Assembly: GCA_032622095.1 (NCBI GenBank) | Contig: CP136062.1 | Span: 199,213,887-199,277,886 of the forward strand | Length of the DNA stretch: 64,000 bases | Source of the DNA: Siphonodentalium dalli | Lineage: Eukaryota > Mollusca > Scaphopoda > Gadilida > Siphonodentaliidae | Direction of reading: 5' to 3' | In this document: piece after piece, positions 44,504 through 56,109 of the stretch | Position numbering within the stretch: the first letter of the stretch is position 1 | Layout: each line of letters begins with the position of its first letter | Notes under the pieces: generated by a model | The model's input: only the letters and a program-made list of their open reading frames with translations | Database searches by the model: none | What the model was told of the DNA's origin: nothing | Translations under genes and position numbers: made by a program

Positions 44504-46300
44504 GTGACTAAACACCGCCCGGACCAGCCCGGACCAACCCGGACCAGCCCGGACCCCCCATATGGACTATATGAGTGATTTTAAGGGCAATATAAGTGTA
44601 GAGTGTCATGGAAACCCACTCAGTGTCGCTATTAACCCTCAAATTGCCGGCATCGGCGAACATGTTCGCCGCGAAATGAAGCTGACAGCCCGGACCGCCC
44701 CTGCTGCGTCCAGGTGTGATTTTAGTATCCATATATGTACACGGTGTCATTGAAACCCACATACGTACATACGATTGTCACGGATATGGATTTCGTTATG
44801 GATACTAAAATCACACCTGGACGCAGCAGGGGCGGTCCGGGCTGTTATCTTCATTTCGCAGCGAACATTTTCGCCGATGCCGGCATTTTGAGGGTTAATA
44901 GCGACCCTGTGACTATGGGTTAATTTATTCACTTCCGCTGCAGCTAGCGACTTGTCCGATCTCCCATGGGTGCATATGGGTATTCACTTCATGATATAAT
45001 GTCCATTTCCGTGGTCAGGCAGTCAGGGGAGGTGCGGTCGGCGCCTTTTTGGATTTCCCGTACCTGGCGGAAACGGCCGCCAGTCATGGGGTTAACAGTG
45101 CCGTGTCCGCTCGAGCTATCGACTTGGGGATTGGAACTTTGGTACATTCGGGTCCATTCTACACGATAGTGCAAATCCCATCTCGCTTGGACCCCTAGGG
45201 GCGGTCGGACGGCGGGTGTTAATTTCGGCGTTTTTGCGTACATTTATAGCGAATTCGGCAGCAGCATGTGGGTTAATTTATTCACTTCCGCTGCAGCTAG
45301 CGACTTGTCCGATCGCCCATGGATGCATATGGGTATTCACTTCATGATATAATGTCCATTTCCGTGGTCAGACCGTCAGGGGAGGTGCGGTCGGCACCTT
45401 TTTGGATTTCCCGTACCTGGCGGAAACGGCCGCCAGTCATGGGGTTAACAGTGCCGTGTCCGCTCGAGCTATCGACTTGGGGATTGGAACTTTGGTACAT
45501 TCGGGTCCATTCTACACGATAGTGCAAACCCCATCTCGCTTGGACCCCTAGGGGCGGTCGGACGGCGGGTGTTAATTTCGGCGTTTTTGCGTACATTTAT
45601 AGCGAATTCGGCAGCAGCATGTGGGTTAATTTATTCACTTCCGCTGCAGCTAGCGACTTGTCCGATCGCCCATGGATGCATATGGGTATTCACTTCATGA
45701 TATAATGTCCATTTCCGTGGTCAGACCGTCAGGGGAGGTGCGGTCGGCACCTTTTTGGATTTCCCGTACCTGGCGGAAACGGCCGCCAGTCAGGGGTTAA
45801 CAGTGCCGTGTTCGCTCGAGCTATCGACTTGGGGATTGGAACTTTGGTACATTCGGGTCCATTCTACACGATAGTGCAAACCCCATCTCGCTCGGACCCC
45901 TAGGGGCGGTCGGTCGGCGGGTGTTAATTTCGGCGTTTTTGCGTACATTTATAGCGAATTCGGCAGCAGCGTGTGGGTTAATTTAATCACTTCCGCTGCA
46001 GCTAGCGACTTGTCCGATCGCCCATGGATGCATATGGGTATTCACTTCATGATATAATGTCCATTTCCGTGGTCAGGCCGCCAGGGGAGGTGCGGTCGGC
46101 GCCTTTTTGGATTTCCCGTACCTGGCGGAAACGGCCGCCAGTCAGGGGTTAACAGTGCCGTGTCCGCTCGAGCTATCGACTTGGGGATTGGAACTTTAGT
46201 ACATTCGGGTCCATTCTACACGATAGTGCAAACCCCATCTCGCTCGGACCCCTAGCGGCGGTCCGGTCGGGTGCGGTCGGGTGCGGTCGGGTTTTAGTAG
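44504..46300. mobile_element. GC-rich composite element with inverted CCCGGACC ends
   Basis: The left edge is AACACCGCCCGGACCAGCCC with repeated CCCGGACCA; the right edge is repeated GTGCGGTCGGGT ending in TTTTAGTAGG, i.e. roughly inverted. Inside are a hairpin of 107-bp arms (44,624-44,731 and 44,799-44,905) and a 353-bp tandem array. GC content is clearly above the surroundings. No transposase frame is seen; the family is unknown. Confidence 0.55.
44916..46262 (+). repeat. 353-bp tandem repeat, about 3.8 copies
   Basis: Copies start at 44,916, 45,269, 45,622 and 45,974 (periods 353, 353, 352) with TGGGTTAATTTATTCACTTC. They are almost identical; differences include CCTTTT after GGCGC or GGCAC and loss of TG in GTCATGGGG. 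Each holds GCGAATTCGGCAGCAGC near its end. Short frames repeat with the unit on both strands and are not supported as genes. Confidence 0.93.
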
Positions 46301-46718
46301 GACCGCTCTATGGTGTAGATATTGGATGATTATCATAGATATGTTTGGTACTGATTTGTTTATGTTCTTAGACTCTTTGCAAGATGCCGACCTACTCACA
46401 ATAATCCTAGGCGGAGTATCGATTATCGTCCCAAACGAGTTCCTTGGTGTGCGGAATGAATTCATTCTCTTGACGGCAGCCTTTCTTCTCAAGTCTTCCA
46501 AACTTATGAACTTATGTCTTCTTCAATGAAGATGATACCACCACTCATATACTATATATGCATCATAGCTCACACGCAAGTGGTCACCAGCCTTCTTCAT
46601 GTGATAATGTGTAACAATCCATCTTCCTGTCTGTCGCTTATAGGACATACGCAGAGCATGTTTGTTTTAGTCTTTATCTATTTTTTTGTGTTTCTTTTTT
46701 CTTTTCTCTCCGAAATCT

Positions 46719-47089
46719 GGTCTGCGCATGCGCGAAGCCTGCGTCACACGGGCTCGGCGACCCGATAAAATTCGTATCCGGGGCAAGATACATTCACATA
46801 GCAAATTTCAAGTCGATAGCTCCACTCGTTTCGGAGATCTGGTCTGCGCATGCGCGAAGCTTGCGTCGCACAGACTCGTTGACCCGATAAAATTCGTATC
46901 CGGGGCAAGATACATTCACATAGCAAATTTCAAGTCGATAGCTCCACCCGTTTCCGAGATATCGTCTGTGCTTGCGCTGCACGGGCGTCGCACGGGCTCG
47001 CCAACACGACAACGACGACCGCCTGGTCGTCCTACACACACGTACCAAGTTTCGTCCCGATCGGTCGAGAATCGTAGATTTGTATAAGT

Positions 47090-47127
<38 letters not shown>

Positions 47128-47128
47128 G
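46719..47128 (+). repeat. about 121-bp tandem units ending in (CAGA)n
   Basis: Two full units and part of a third, with GGTCTGCGCATGCGCGAAG, GATAAAATTCGTATCCGG and AATTTCAAGTCGATAGCTCC. The last part changes to ACCAAGTTTCGTCCCGATCG and a CAGACAGA tail, like the repeats at 5.8 and 6.4 kb, so it belongs to the same family of microsatellite-tailed repeats. Confidence 0.75.
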
Positions 47129-47524
47129 GTCTTCAAAAATATATATGAGACTGTCAAATGTTTGATACATACATAGCCTTGAAACCTATATTTCACATCT
47201 TCCTTAAATATCACAATAGATATATAGATATGCATAGATTTATGCTCGTCCTAATGGTAATCCATATATAAACACATACGCTGAAAGATGTTATTCGACA
47301 TAATATTGCAAACTCAAATTGTTTTCTCACCATGTACAAACGTTTCTGTTATAATATCGCCTTTTTGTCATTTTATAACAATGTATTGTCAATTTTGTAC
47401 GGGAGAGGGGCTACCTAAGTTGAAATAACTTGTGCCCCGATCCCTTTCGTATATTTATATACGAATAAAATATGTTTAAAGTAAAAAGAATGTTCAATGC
47501 AACAAACGACCGACCCAGTCGCTG

Positions 47525-47698
47525 ATTGATGGACTATATCTGCAAGTAACTAGTTTGATGGACTATATCTGCAAGTAACTATAGTTTGATGGACTATATC
47601 TGCAAGTAACTAGTTTGATGGACTATATCTGCAAGTAACTAGTTTGATGGACTATATCTGTAACTAGTTTGATGGACTATATCTGCAAGTAACTAGTT
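47525..47698. repeat. about 32-bp minisatellite, 6 copies
   Basis: Unit TTTGATGGACTATATCTGCA with AGTAACTAG. One copy has an extra TA and one lacks GCAAG. Short array, nearly uniform. Confidence 0.9.
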
Positions 47699-48819
47699 GG
47701 TTGGCAGTTGTGGAAATATCCATTCCGGTGGTTACGCTCTAACCATAGTACTTGTGGCGCTCTTCGCTTAATTGCAACAATTTCTCCCTGTTATCAACTG
47801 ACGCGACGCACACACTGCTTCAAATGGTGACAGTTTCTGTAATAGACTCTGATGGGAGATACTGTTTAGCAAACAATTGATGTGTGTTTGGAAACTCGTA
47901 ATCGAGAAAAGGCAGTACACGCATCCATCAAGCAGACTACGCATTCGGCAAATGGAGAATTACATGCGATCCTGACATATACATTTCACAAATCGAACAG
48001 GAACAATTCATTGTTGCGCCCCCATTAAGATTCCGCGTCGTTGATTGGTCCGAGAGCCGCGCAACATAACATATTCCATGTTAACCTCTCGTGCCAAGTG
48101 ACACCAAGACAACCGTTTCAATGTCTACCGCTGGCCTGCTATTTCATGAGTCATTTACGTTAAACAATGTCATGGTGAGAGCGATAGAAGAATTTGACAT
48201 TTTCTGCTGATCATATTTCGGAATAAATGTAACATTTCTAAGAATGACTATGCAGGACTGTCGGTATCTAGAACATAGAAGTTATTGTGGTGGATTGACG
48301 CTAACATGATGTGACAGTGACGGCTTGGAGTTTATGTTCAACCGAGTAGCGAGTTGTTTAACATCAATCCACCACAATAACTTATAATATGCCGCTTCTA
48401 ATTCGATAGGTATTCAGCGGAATTTCGACACAGTGGACATGGTACAAGTATACTATATGTTAGTTGTCAATACAATCGCCATCTTCATCTTCATCGTCAT
48501 CATCCGTGTCGTCACCATCGTCACCATTTTTGTCACCGTCTTTATACATCTTAGTCATCATCCATCGTCATCATTATCCATCATCAGCTTCGTCTTCCAA
48601 TGTTAAATTGCCTATTTCAAACATATGTTTTGTTCTCAAATCATAATGTACTGAAATTTCGATTTATGCAATAATGTTGGAATGTCAACGATCATTATAA
48701 CACATTGTTTCATTTTGCGTGACAGTCGTTATATATCTCAAAATTGACGGCATACAGAAGGCACGATTTCGGGTGCATTATTCGATATCAGCAGCGCAGA
48801 AAAAAAACTAATTATAATA
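47699..48819. other. no gene; short inverted pair and CATC-rich simple repeat
   Basis: GTTATTGTGGTGGATTGA at 48,281 is inverted at 48,365-48,382. A CATCGTCATC-type simple repeat spans about 48,480-48,590 and produces a serine-rich frame with no other support. Confidence 0.5.
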
Positions 48820-49115
48820 ATGCGAAACACTCCGGTAGGGTGATCGAATAGAAATTGAGAATAATCTAGTTATTTTTCACGAATATTAATCCAAAATGAC
48901 AACACACACCGTTATCCTTATATATTAATTAAATGCAATGACTCTCGGTGGCCAAATCATTTGTGTTTGTTTATCGCCGATGGTTGCGTCCGGAATCGAG
49001 ACGTAAATATTTACAATTGCGCGTAGTTCAGACGATGTTTTCTATAGAGTGGTATGGTCGATTTCTTTGAAATTTTCGGCGATGTTAGTAGAATGCTACT
49101 TTCCCCAGGTTGGCA
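48820..49115 (-). repeat. dispersed repeat, partner of 38.8-39.1 kb
   Basis: Reverse-oriented copy of the repeat at 38,815-39,125, sharing ACACTCCGGTAGGGTGATC and GTAAATATTTACAATTG. Confidence 0.65.
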
Positions 49116-49285
49116 TAGCGCTTGATTACTAACTTATCAATTGCATGCACCCGAAGAAGTGCATAATATGTCTTTAACCTGTTTCTGCAGGCGTGTTGTC
49201 TTCTCACAATCGTAAGCTCTCCCAACTAATAAATATGTGTGGAAAGATCAAATGGCTGTAACCATGGCACCAAGTATGGGAGGCT

Positions 49286-49440
49286 TCATATTAGCCATGT
49301 TCCTTGGTGCTCGACGTGGATTATTGCGTGATAGCTTGTTGAAGGGGTGACGCAAACTCCAGGCAGAGTTATCTCCCATCGCTCCGCTGAGATACTAAAT
49401 ATGACTAAATAATGACTAAATATAGTTCCAACGATATGTA
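49286..49440 (-). other. weak terminal-exon candidate
   Basis: The minus strand after TCATATTTAG reads ERWEITLPGVCVTPSTSYHA to a TGA. The first 28 bp (GTATCTCAGCGGAGCGAT onward) recur at 11,504-11,531, so it is probably a repeat piece; GGGAGATAACTC is itself repeated (21,207; 60,418). Not a gene call. Confidence 0.15.
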
Positions 49441-50105
49441 AAAATAGATGTATCGGTCCGCAAAGTACTATCCTCGTGGCAGTGCTATATCGCAGTGATA
49501 ACGTAGAGGGCGCTGCATTGAGTTTGGGGGTGACGATGACATACACGATACTTTTTTTTTTTTTGCGTTTGTATACGTATATATTAGGATTAGCTATGCA
49601 CACTCGAGACAATACTAATATATATGGATGGTTACTAAATCACCAACGGACATTGCCATTGTCGTGTGTCGTTGATTTGACTTGAATAATTGTATTAGCA
49701 TAAGATACAAATGGGATTGGGGTACATGTGCAATTTTGCAACTTATGAAGCCCCTTCCCGATATTGTAAAATGAAATACACATGCTAACAGGACATCAAG
49801 ATGACGGTATAAACGTATTTACATGGCGATGGTTGGTTTGGATTCCCAAATAAAAAGGCACACAAATAACACCTTCCTACACGTAAGCCATTGGTTGTTC
49901 TACCTGAAAATATCAGATAATGGTCAGCAGCGTTCACCGTTATCGCAACCGTGTGAATGCAACACGTTCTGTACTGACTGTACTCCAATAATGGATTTAT
50001 CTAGAGGGTGATGGATGGTGGTGAAGTGTTAACTTCCGAATAAATTGCACCCCAACAAATATTATATATTTTGAACATTTAATTTGCACCTCTCTTTCAT
50101 TTTAA

Positions 50106-51700
50106 GGTGACGTTCACACATAGCCGGTGAAGCCGTTACCCGGCGAACCCGTTAGCCGGCGAAGGTTGGCCAGAGGGTTTACACATCGCCGGCGAAGATA
50201 CGCATATATTCATGTGTCTCCTTTACTTCATAATAGTTTTCGTTTTAGTTCTCACTGAACTGCAATATGATATTGCTGTACACCTGTAAACATCTAGCCG
50301 CTTCCTGTTAGAGATATGGGCAGTATAGTGAAATGAAACTTTTTAGAAATGGAAATGCCGAAATTATTAATATCCAACTCAAACTTTCAGGTATTGCTAT
50401 TGGTAATTTTATAGATATTTAAACAAAATTGTTAATGGTTTGTTTGGTTTCATAGACAGCCTGTGAAGTGAGTGTCGCACCAAAAGCATGGTCATTGTCA
50501 GTTTTGAGATATTTTCGTCGCATGCATCTACAAATTGGTGTCTATAATCATTCGGATTGGATATTATATTATATATATAAGTTTCAACATCGCGAATCAA
50601 ATGTGACACATTTTCCGTTTGCACATTATACAATAAAATATGTTTTTCATTTTACTCGGGCGTTCACCATGTCCACGTATGTAGGGCCGTGGCGATGGGG
50701 GTGTCTCATCCCAATTTTAATAAATATATTCAAAAGCTGGAAATTTCATACCTGACACGGCAATGGTTGGAAATTTGACATCAGCAATATGTTGAAATTG
50801 TTCTCATAGTTTTATTTTCAACAATTTGTTAATGGTGATTTCTTTAGGCAACATTTGCTTATTTTTTTACCAATTTTTTGGACTGAAATGGCCATCAGTT
50901 GGAAATGATCCAACCTTAGATGTGTGTCAAGTTTGGAAAATGTCCAACAATTGGAAATCTTAAGGCTGGATGCTAGGATTTTGAAATTTTCAGGGTTCAG
51001 ATTAAAACATTTTCTCACACCTGGCCATAACCACGGTCGGTCGATAAATTCCAAAGATGAACAGTCCCACACCTCCAAATCAGGCCCTCTAGACCTGTCC
51101 CTGTGTACATATCAGCCTCACGGTCCACGGCGCACTCAAATTTAGATTATTGAACTAATTGTCCAGTAAGTTTGAATCCATAGAAACGTGCCATCCCATT
51201 TCTCCATACATATATATATATATGGACATACATGTACATGAACACGCACATTTAATACCATCGAATGCGCATGCAGAGTACGTGTACCATCATCAGTTAG
51301 TATTTATAATAATAGCTTATAACGAAGGTGCGTGACCACCGACGGACAGCTGATTAGAGACAATCAAACTGGCACACTGACCAATATATACACAGGTGAA
51401 AAGCGGGCTGGTCTATCAGCGATTGCACAATACTATTGTTCGAGTTAATTGTTGAAAGGAAATCACCCATGACGGCATGACCCCAGATAAATATCTAACT
51501 TAACCGCAGAGCGAATTAGAATCCATACGACAATCAGGTGCTTGTACTAAATCATTTTATCCAAAAGTTTAAAACCGTATAGCTGAGTATCCGGATAGCC
51601 GTAATTCTTATCCGGCGAAGTATAAACACTCTATTGTTATCGCTGCCGGCTAAAGCGAATGCGATCTTCGCCGGGTAATGTATAAACACCCCCTAAATGT
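50106..51700. mobile_element. possible DNA transposon remnant with GCCGG-rich ends
   Basis: The left end has GACGTTCACACATAGCCGG and GTTACCCGGCGAA; the right end, complemented, has GGGGGTGTTTATACATTACC and CGGCGAAGATCGC, then GTGTTTATACTTCGCCGG. The ends are related but imperfect, and no target duplication is clear. The interior has no transposase and includes part of the repeat shared with 41.8 kb. Confidence 0.4.
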
Positions 51701-52378
51701 AATAATTGTAGTACTAATATCCCAAACGTATTGTTGAACAGTTTTAAAACTTCCATCTTCCCTCTTTAGCTTTTGAAAAAAAAAAACTCATATCCGATTT
51801 AAAATAAAAACAATCAAACCTCTCGAAAAATACAATCAAATCAAAATTCTTGCCGATCAAGTTTTAAATTAAGACTACATATCAGAAATGCTGCATTTAT
51901 ATTAATTATATTGTAAATCAATGAAATTCGTTACTAAATTAGATTTAAAATTTCCTGACGTCATCAAGTTACAGTAGATCATATTCAAAAGGAGATTCGG
52001 CGAGAGTTTACTCCCAGCAGAAGTGATAACGTTTCTTGAGTACAAATTCAATTATGTTTATATGTTATGTGGTTTCTACATCTGAGAGATAGACCCATTG
52101 GTCTCATTAGCCGTTACTCTGATCAGCAATCACTAGCTTCTGTAAATGTTGCATCATTGTCTATTCCGCTTTGGCAATACTCACAATAATATATCTTCAA
52201 TCACTAAAACATGGTCTATATGAGGATCGATAAACAAAACTTGAAACTACACTCATGTGCGAAGGCTTTGATGCGACATACATGGGTACTGTACACAAAG
52301 TCCGACCATGTGTGGGACCATCTCCTTTCATACTCAACAGAGTTTATGCAACAAATGAATGAATTTTAGCCATGTATT

Positions 52379-53525
52379 GGTGCAAAATACACTCATGCGC
52401 TGAGAAAAAAATAACTGGTCAATATGACTACGTTTGGGTTGGTCATGGGTATTGGGAGTCATTTTGACTATATACCAGTACCGTCACACGAGTCATCATG
52501 ACTAATCTTGAGGTAGTCAACTAGACAATGAAAAACAAATTATAAGTAGATATTTAGCTACTGAACATAAGCTACATTTATTTTACTCATAGCTTATCGT
52601 ATTTAAAGTATCACAGAAATAATAACGTTATCATTCAAGCGGCATATTTTAGCCCTGCACTTATGGTACGAGGTTTATAGTTTGAAAAATCGAAAAATTG
52701 TGCTTCCGGTGTATGACCCACGTGGGTTTGTTGTTCGTGTAAACTTCTCTTGTTTTAGCCAAATAAAGGTTATTTATCTCTCCGATTATTAGAATATTTT
52801 ATAATCAGATTACACTGTCAACAAAGAGAGCCTTTAAATGTCATCTTAAATCATAAATATGGCCCATTTCTCATGTTTTTTTTTCTTCCTGTAAATTTTA
52901 CTACACACAGTGCAATGTTGAATCATGAATGTCCGACTCCAAAGTCACTGCGAGTGTGACAGGTCGTACTCGATTGAGTGTGTGCAGTTGAGTCCATACC
53001 AACTATAATATGTTACTGGGCTAGACGAAGTTCCTAGTAGTGGTAGATGATGGCAGTAGCTTACACAACCTAGCCACAAATAATCCTGATCGTTTTGACT
53101 CAAATCATAGTAGTCATTGTGACTAATGCAATAGTAGTCAATATGACTCAATGTTAGTCATGTTGACTAAGCATATGCTGGTCACGTTGACTACTACTGA
53201 CCTAGTCATGATGAATAACTTTTCCAGGTAGTCATTTTGACTACCAAAAGTATAGTCATCTCCAGGATAAGCTGTTGACTACCCTAAGTTGGTCATATTG
53301 ACCAACCTATTTTTCTCAGTATGTGCTCAATGAACGATGCAAACAACATGGTAATTATAATGAAAATGAATTTATGACAGGCAAAACTGAGGGTATACAT
53401 GGATATTTGATACACGAATCGACATTTGAAACCATCGATTCCGCCACAGGAGTCATTAACTCATTTTCATTATAATTACCATGTTGTTTGCGTCATTCAT
53501 AGAGCGCATGGGCGTATTTTGCACC
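52379..53525. mobile_element. outer MITE with about 70-bp inverted ends
   Basis: GGTGCAAAATAC-CATGCGC at the left, continuing after the inner insert as CGATGCAAACAACATGGTAA and TTATAATGAAAATGA, is mirrored at 53,461-53,525. The left arm is interrupted at CATGCGC by the element at 52,401. Confidence 0.8.
52401..53318. mobile_element. inner element with GTCA-N3-TGAC subterminal repeats
   Basis: Ends TGAGAAAAAAATAACTGGTC and the complement of TGAGAAAAATAGGTTGGTCA. Near-duplicate flanks CATGCGC and TATGTGC suggest a target duplication with mutations. Both subterminal zones hold many short palindromes of the form AGTCANNNTGACT (about ten in total), a likely array of transposase-binding sites. No coding frame spans it. 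Confidence 0.75.
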
Positions 53526-53570
53526 AGTAATTTTACAGGGTGACCTATGATATATTATTACCTGGAAGAA

Positions 53571-53790
53571 ATTCACGTCGAATCGGACCAACAGAAGGAA
53601 ACAGGTCAAGAGAATAACAGATTGCTCCGTCGCCCCACATCGCATATGCGACGTACAGAGGATCTGGACAAAGAGGCGTGAACCTGCGTCCAGTTAACTC
53701 GTTGCATAACGGAAGTGCGAAAATCGTGTACTTTCCAGTTTTCCAGCCACTTCGAGCTTGGTGTGTACAACTTTCGAAATATATAGACAT
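53571..53790 (-). CDS. candidate internal exon, cysteine-containing, unknown family
   Basis: A minus-strand frame ending at a good donor, CTTCCAG|GTAATAATA (exon end 53,571), phase 1. It reads CTHQARSGWKTGKYTIFALP, LCNELTGRRFTPLCPDPLYV and GDGAICYSLDLFPSVG. The composition is protein-like (Trp, Cys, Tyr and Pro spread evenly). The left limit is uncertain; an AG at about TTTCGAAAG fits. No domain is recognised; four cysteines suggest an extracellular module. The adjoining exons were not found. Confidence 0.35.
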
Positions 53791-54287
53791 TCCAAAGTCC
53801 AATTATTTTAATCATTTGGCCCGTAATTGAAGCAGCCGTGCCAGACATATGCACCCATTCCTTGCACTTAATGTGTACAGGAAATTTCCGTTTCCACCAA
53901 CAAAATAATATTATGCATTAGCGTTAGCCAGAGTAGAGATTCATGGCATGATCTATGTACTTTCGTGCAACGCAACCGTGTTTATATCAAGGCAATGGGG
54001 TTCAATCAAAACTTTCTTTCCGCAATCCATTGGCATGATCACATGTTACAGGCTAGTCGAGAAATATATAGACATGCTATATATATGAAAGAACTCACAC
54101 TCGATATACAAACTATTCTGACTTACAGCTATCGAATTGATAAGCAGAACATGCATGCGGCTCATTAAATGACACTGGGTGCATGGTGATACTTGGAATA
54201 ATTACATAGACGTCAGACCGTTTAGATTATCTTTCGATCGCACTTCGACTAGCATTAACAAAGTCGGAAAGAAAATATATTACACCC

Positions 54288-54760
54288 GCTCGTTTAATAG
54301 AAGCAAGTTTTCCATGGGTCGGCAAAAATAACTTAATTGACAGCAACATGGCGTAGGGGAACAGAACCGGTGTTAACCCTTTCATGACGGGAGCTGCGTT
54401 GGCGCAACATAAAATACCCTGTGCCAATGCATAGGTCGTCTCGCATATATAAGAGAATGCATTGGCCTAACAATTTTTATCAATATTTCTTATATTCTTT
54501 AACAATTTTTATCATTTTTCTTGCATTCTTTAACAATTTTATCAATTTTTTTCAATTGTTTTCCTATATTCTTTATCAATTTTATCATTTTGTCTTACAT
54601 TCTTGAACAATTTATCAATTTTTATAATTATTTCTTACATTTTTTTAACAATTATAAAAAATAATGTAAAATGTGTTAGGCCAATGCATTCTCCAGTATA
54701 TGCGATGCGACCTATGGTCCATTCGCATGTATAAGAGAATGCATTGGCACAGGGTTTTCG
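54288..54760. mobile_element. family-ii TTAA element within a tandem duplication, first copy
   Basis: TTAACCCTTTCATGACGGGA at 54,374 begins the element. The first palindrome lacks most of one arm (54,423-54,466), the second (54,679-54,747) is mutated, and the end at CACAGGGTTTTCGCAAA lacks the TTAA terminus. About 85 bp of left flank (TTTAATAGAAGCAAGTTTTC, TTGACAGCAACATGGCG) is repeated before the next copy, showing a direct duplication of about 682 bp. Confidence 0.75.
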
Positions 54761-54804
54761 CAAACACTCAGGAAGCTCCCTCCACGAGAGGATTAAAGAG
54801 GGAG

Positions 54805-54840
54805 CACCTGATAACGCGGGTTCGAATACATCCTAGCAGT
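54805..54840 (+). repeat. possible tRNA-like B box
   Basis: GCGGGTTCGAATACATCC resembles an internal RNA polymerase III B box, as in SINEs. No A box at suitable distance was recognised, so this is only a fragment. Confidence 0.2.
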
Positions 54841-54970
54841 GCATACTCTCGTCAGTTAACTTCAAAGACACCATGGTCACCACCGTTTGGGTTTCGAGTA
54901 GGATAAGCCACCATCGTCTATTGTTAGTCTGCAACCGGCAATCGGGTGTATACCGAGAGAAATAGTGTAC

Positions 54971-55424
54971 ACCCGCTAGTTTAATAGAAGCAAGTTTTCC
55001 ATGGGTCGGCAATAATAACTTAATTGACAGCAACATGGCGTAGGGGAACAGAACCGGTGTTAACCCTTTCATGACGGGAGCTGCGCTGGCGCAACATAAA
55101 ATACTCTGTGCCAATGCATAGGTCGCCTCGCATATATAAGAGAATGCATTGGCCTAACAAATTTTATATTATTTTTTATAATTGTTAAAAACAATGTAAG
55201 AAAAAATGAAAAAAAAAATCGTTAAAAATTGTAAGAAATAATGATAAAAAAGATGATAAAATTGTTATAGAATGTAAGAATTTTGATAAAAAATTGTTAG
55301 ACCAATGCATGCATTATGTTATGTATGCGAGGCAGCCTATGGTCGACTCGCATATATAAGAGATTACATTGGCGCAGGGTCTTTAATGTTGCGCCATCGC
55401 AGCTCCCGTCATGAAAGGGTTAAT
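54971..55424. mobile_element. family-ii TTAA element, second copy, complete ends
   Basis: Flank repeated from 54,288, then TTAACCCTTTCATGACGGGA at 55,060 and the complementary end (GCTCCCGTCATGAAAGGGTT) with TTAA near 55,421. The core palindromes are at about 55,110-55,153 (same partial deletion as the first copy) and 55,302-55,373. The minus frames here (containing MLLSIKL and THGKLASIK) lie in the duplicated flank. Confidence 0.78.
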
Positions 55425-55425
55425 T

Positions 55426-56109
55426 CTATGGTTCTATATTAATCTAAATTGCAAGATCACACGCCGGTATTATGATAACATGAAACTTCCATTTGGTTAC
55501 GCAATTGGTGCACATTATAATTGAAGTGACATGCAATTCGAGTCAAAAATGCCTGGAGATATTTTCCCCCGAATTATGTAATAATTGACAACCACAGCCA
55601 TCTAATTGAGAAAGCGAGCATGTTCCACTTTGCAGAGGAATAACCTGCTGATTTCTGTAAATTATATAGTCCCTGTTAGTTTTAGAACAGAAGATATCGC
55701 GTTTCTTCGACTGCATACTCGATCAGCAAACGCTCCCAAGTCAAGCCTAACACGCCATCAGTCGGAGATTTCAAATCGAAAATAGGTTGCAAATGGTTTC
55801 TTAGTTTAATTTTTGAACAACTATTTATAGTGGGAAATTGGTTGTGACCACATTGGCATAGGTTGGAAATTTCTAACCGTATATGGTTGCCCGGTTAGCG
55901 ATTCTGGTTCAAGGAGGTGCAGCTATAAATTCCAAGTATTACACCCCAACGGAGACATTCTATAGACGCGTCCCTGTAAATACGTTTAAAAATATAACTT
56001 TGCTCACCTCAACCTTCATCGTAATTCTGATGTAGATGGGTTAGCCCTATTTACTTCATATTCGTCCAGCCACTATCGCATTTTACTGTATCGCGTTTTA
56101 TTGTAGACC
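55426..56109. other. no feature recognised
   Basis: AT-rich, with no exon, RNA or repeat supported. Confidence 0.3.

Noticed and set aside
44966-45596. 67- and 84-codon frames repeated in the 353-bp units
   Set aside because: They repeat with the satellite unit on both strands and are changed or lost in the third and fourth units, so they are not conserved as proteins.
48464-48646. Serine-rich plus frame
   Set aside because: It is the translation of a CATC/TCGTCA simple repeat.
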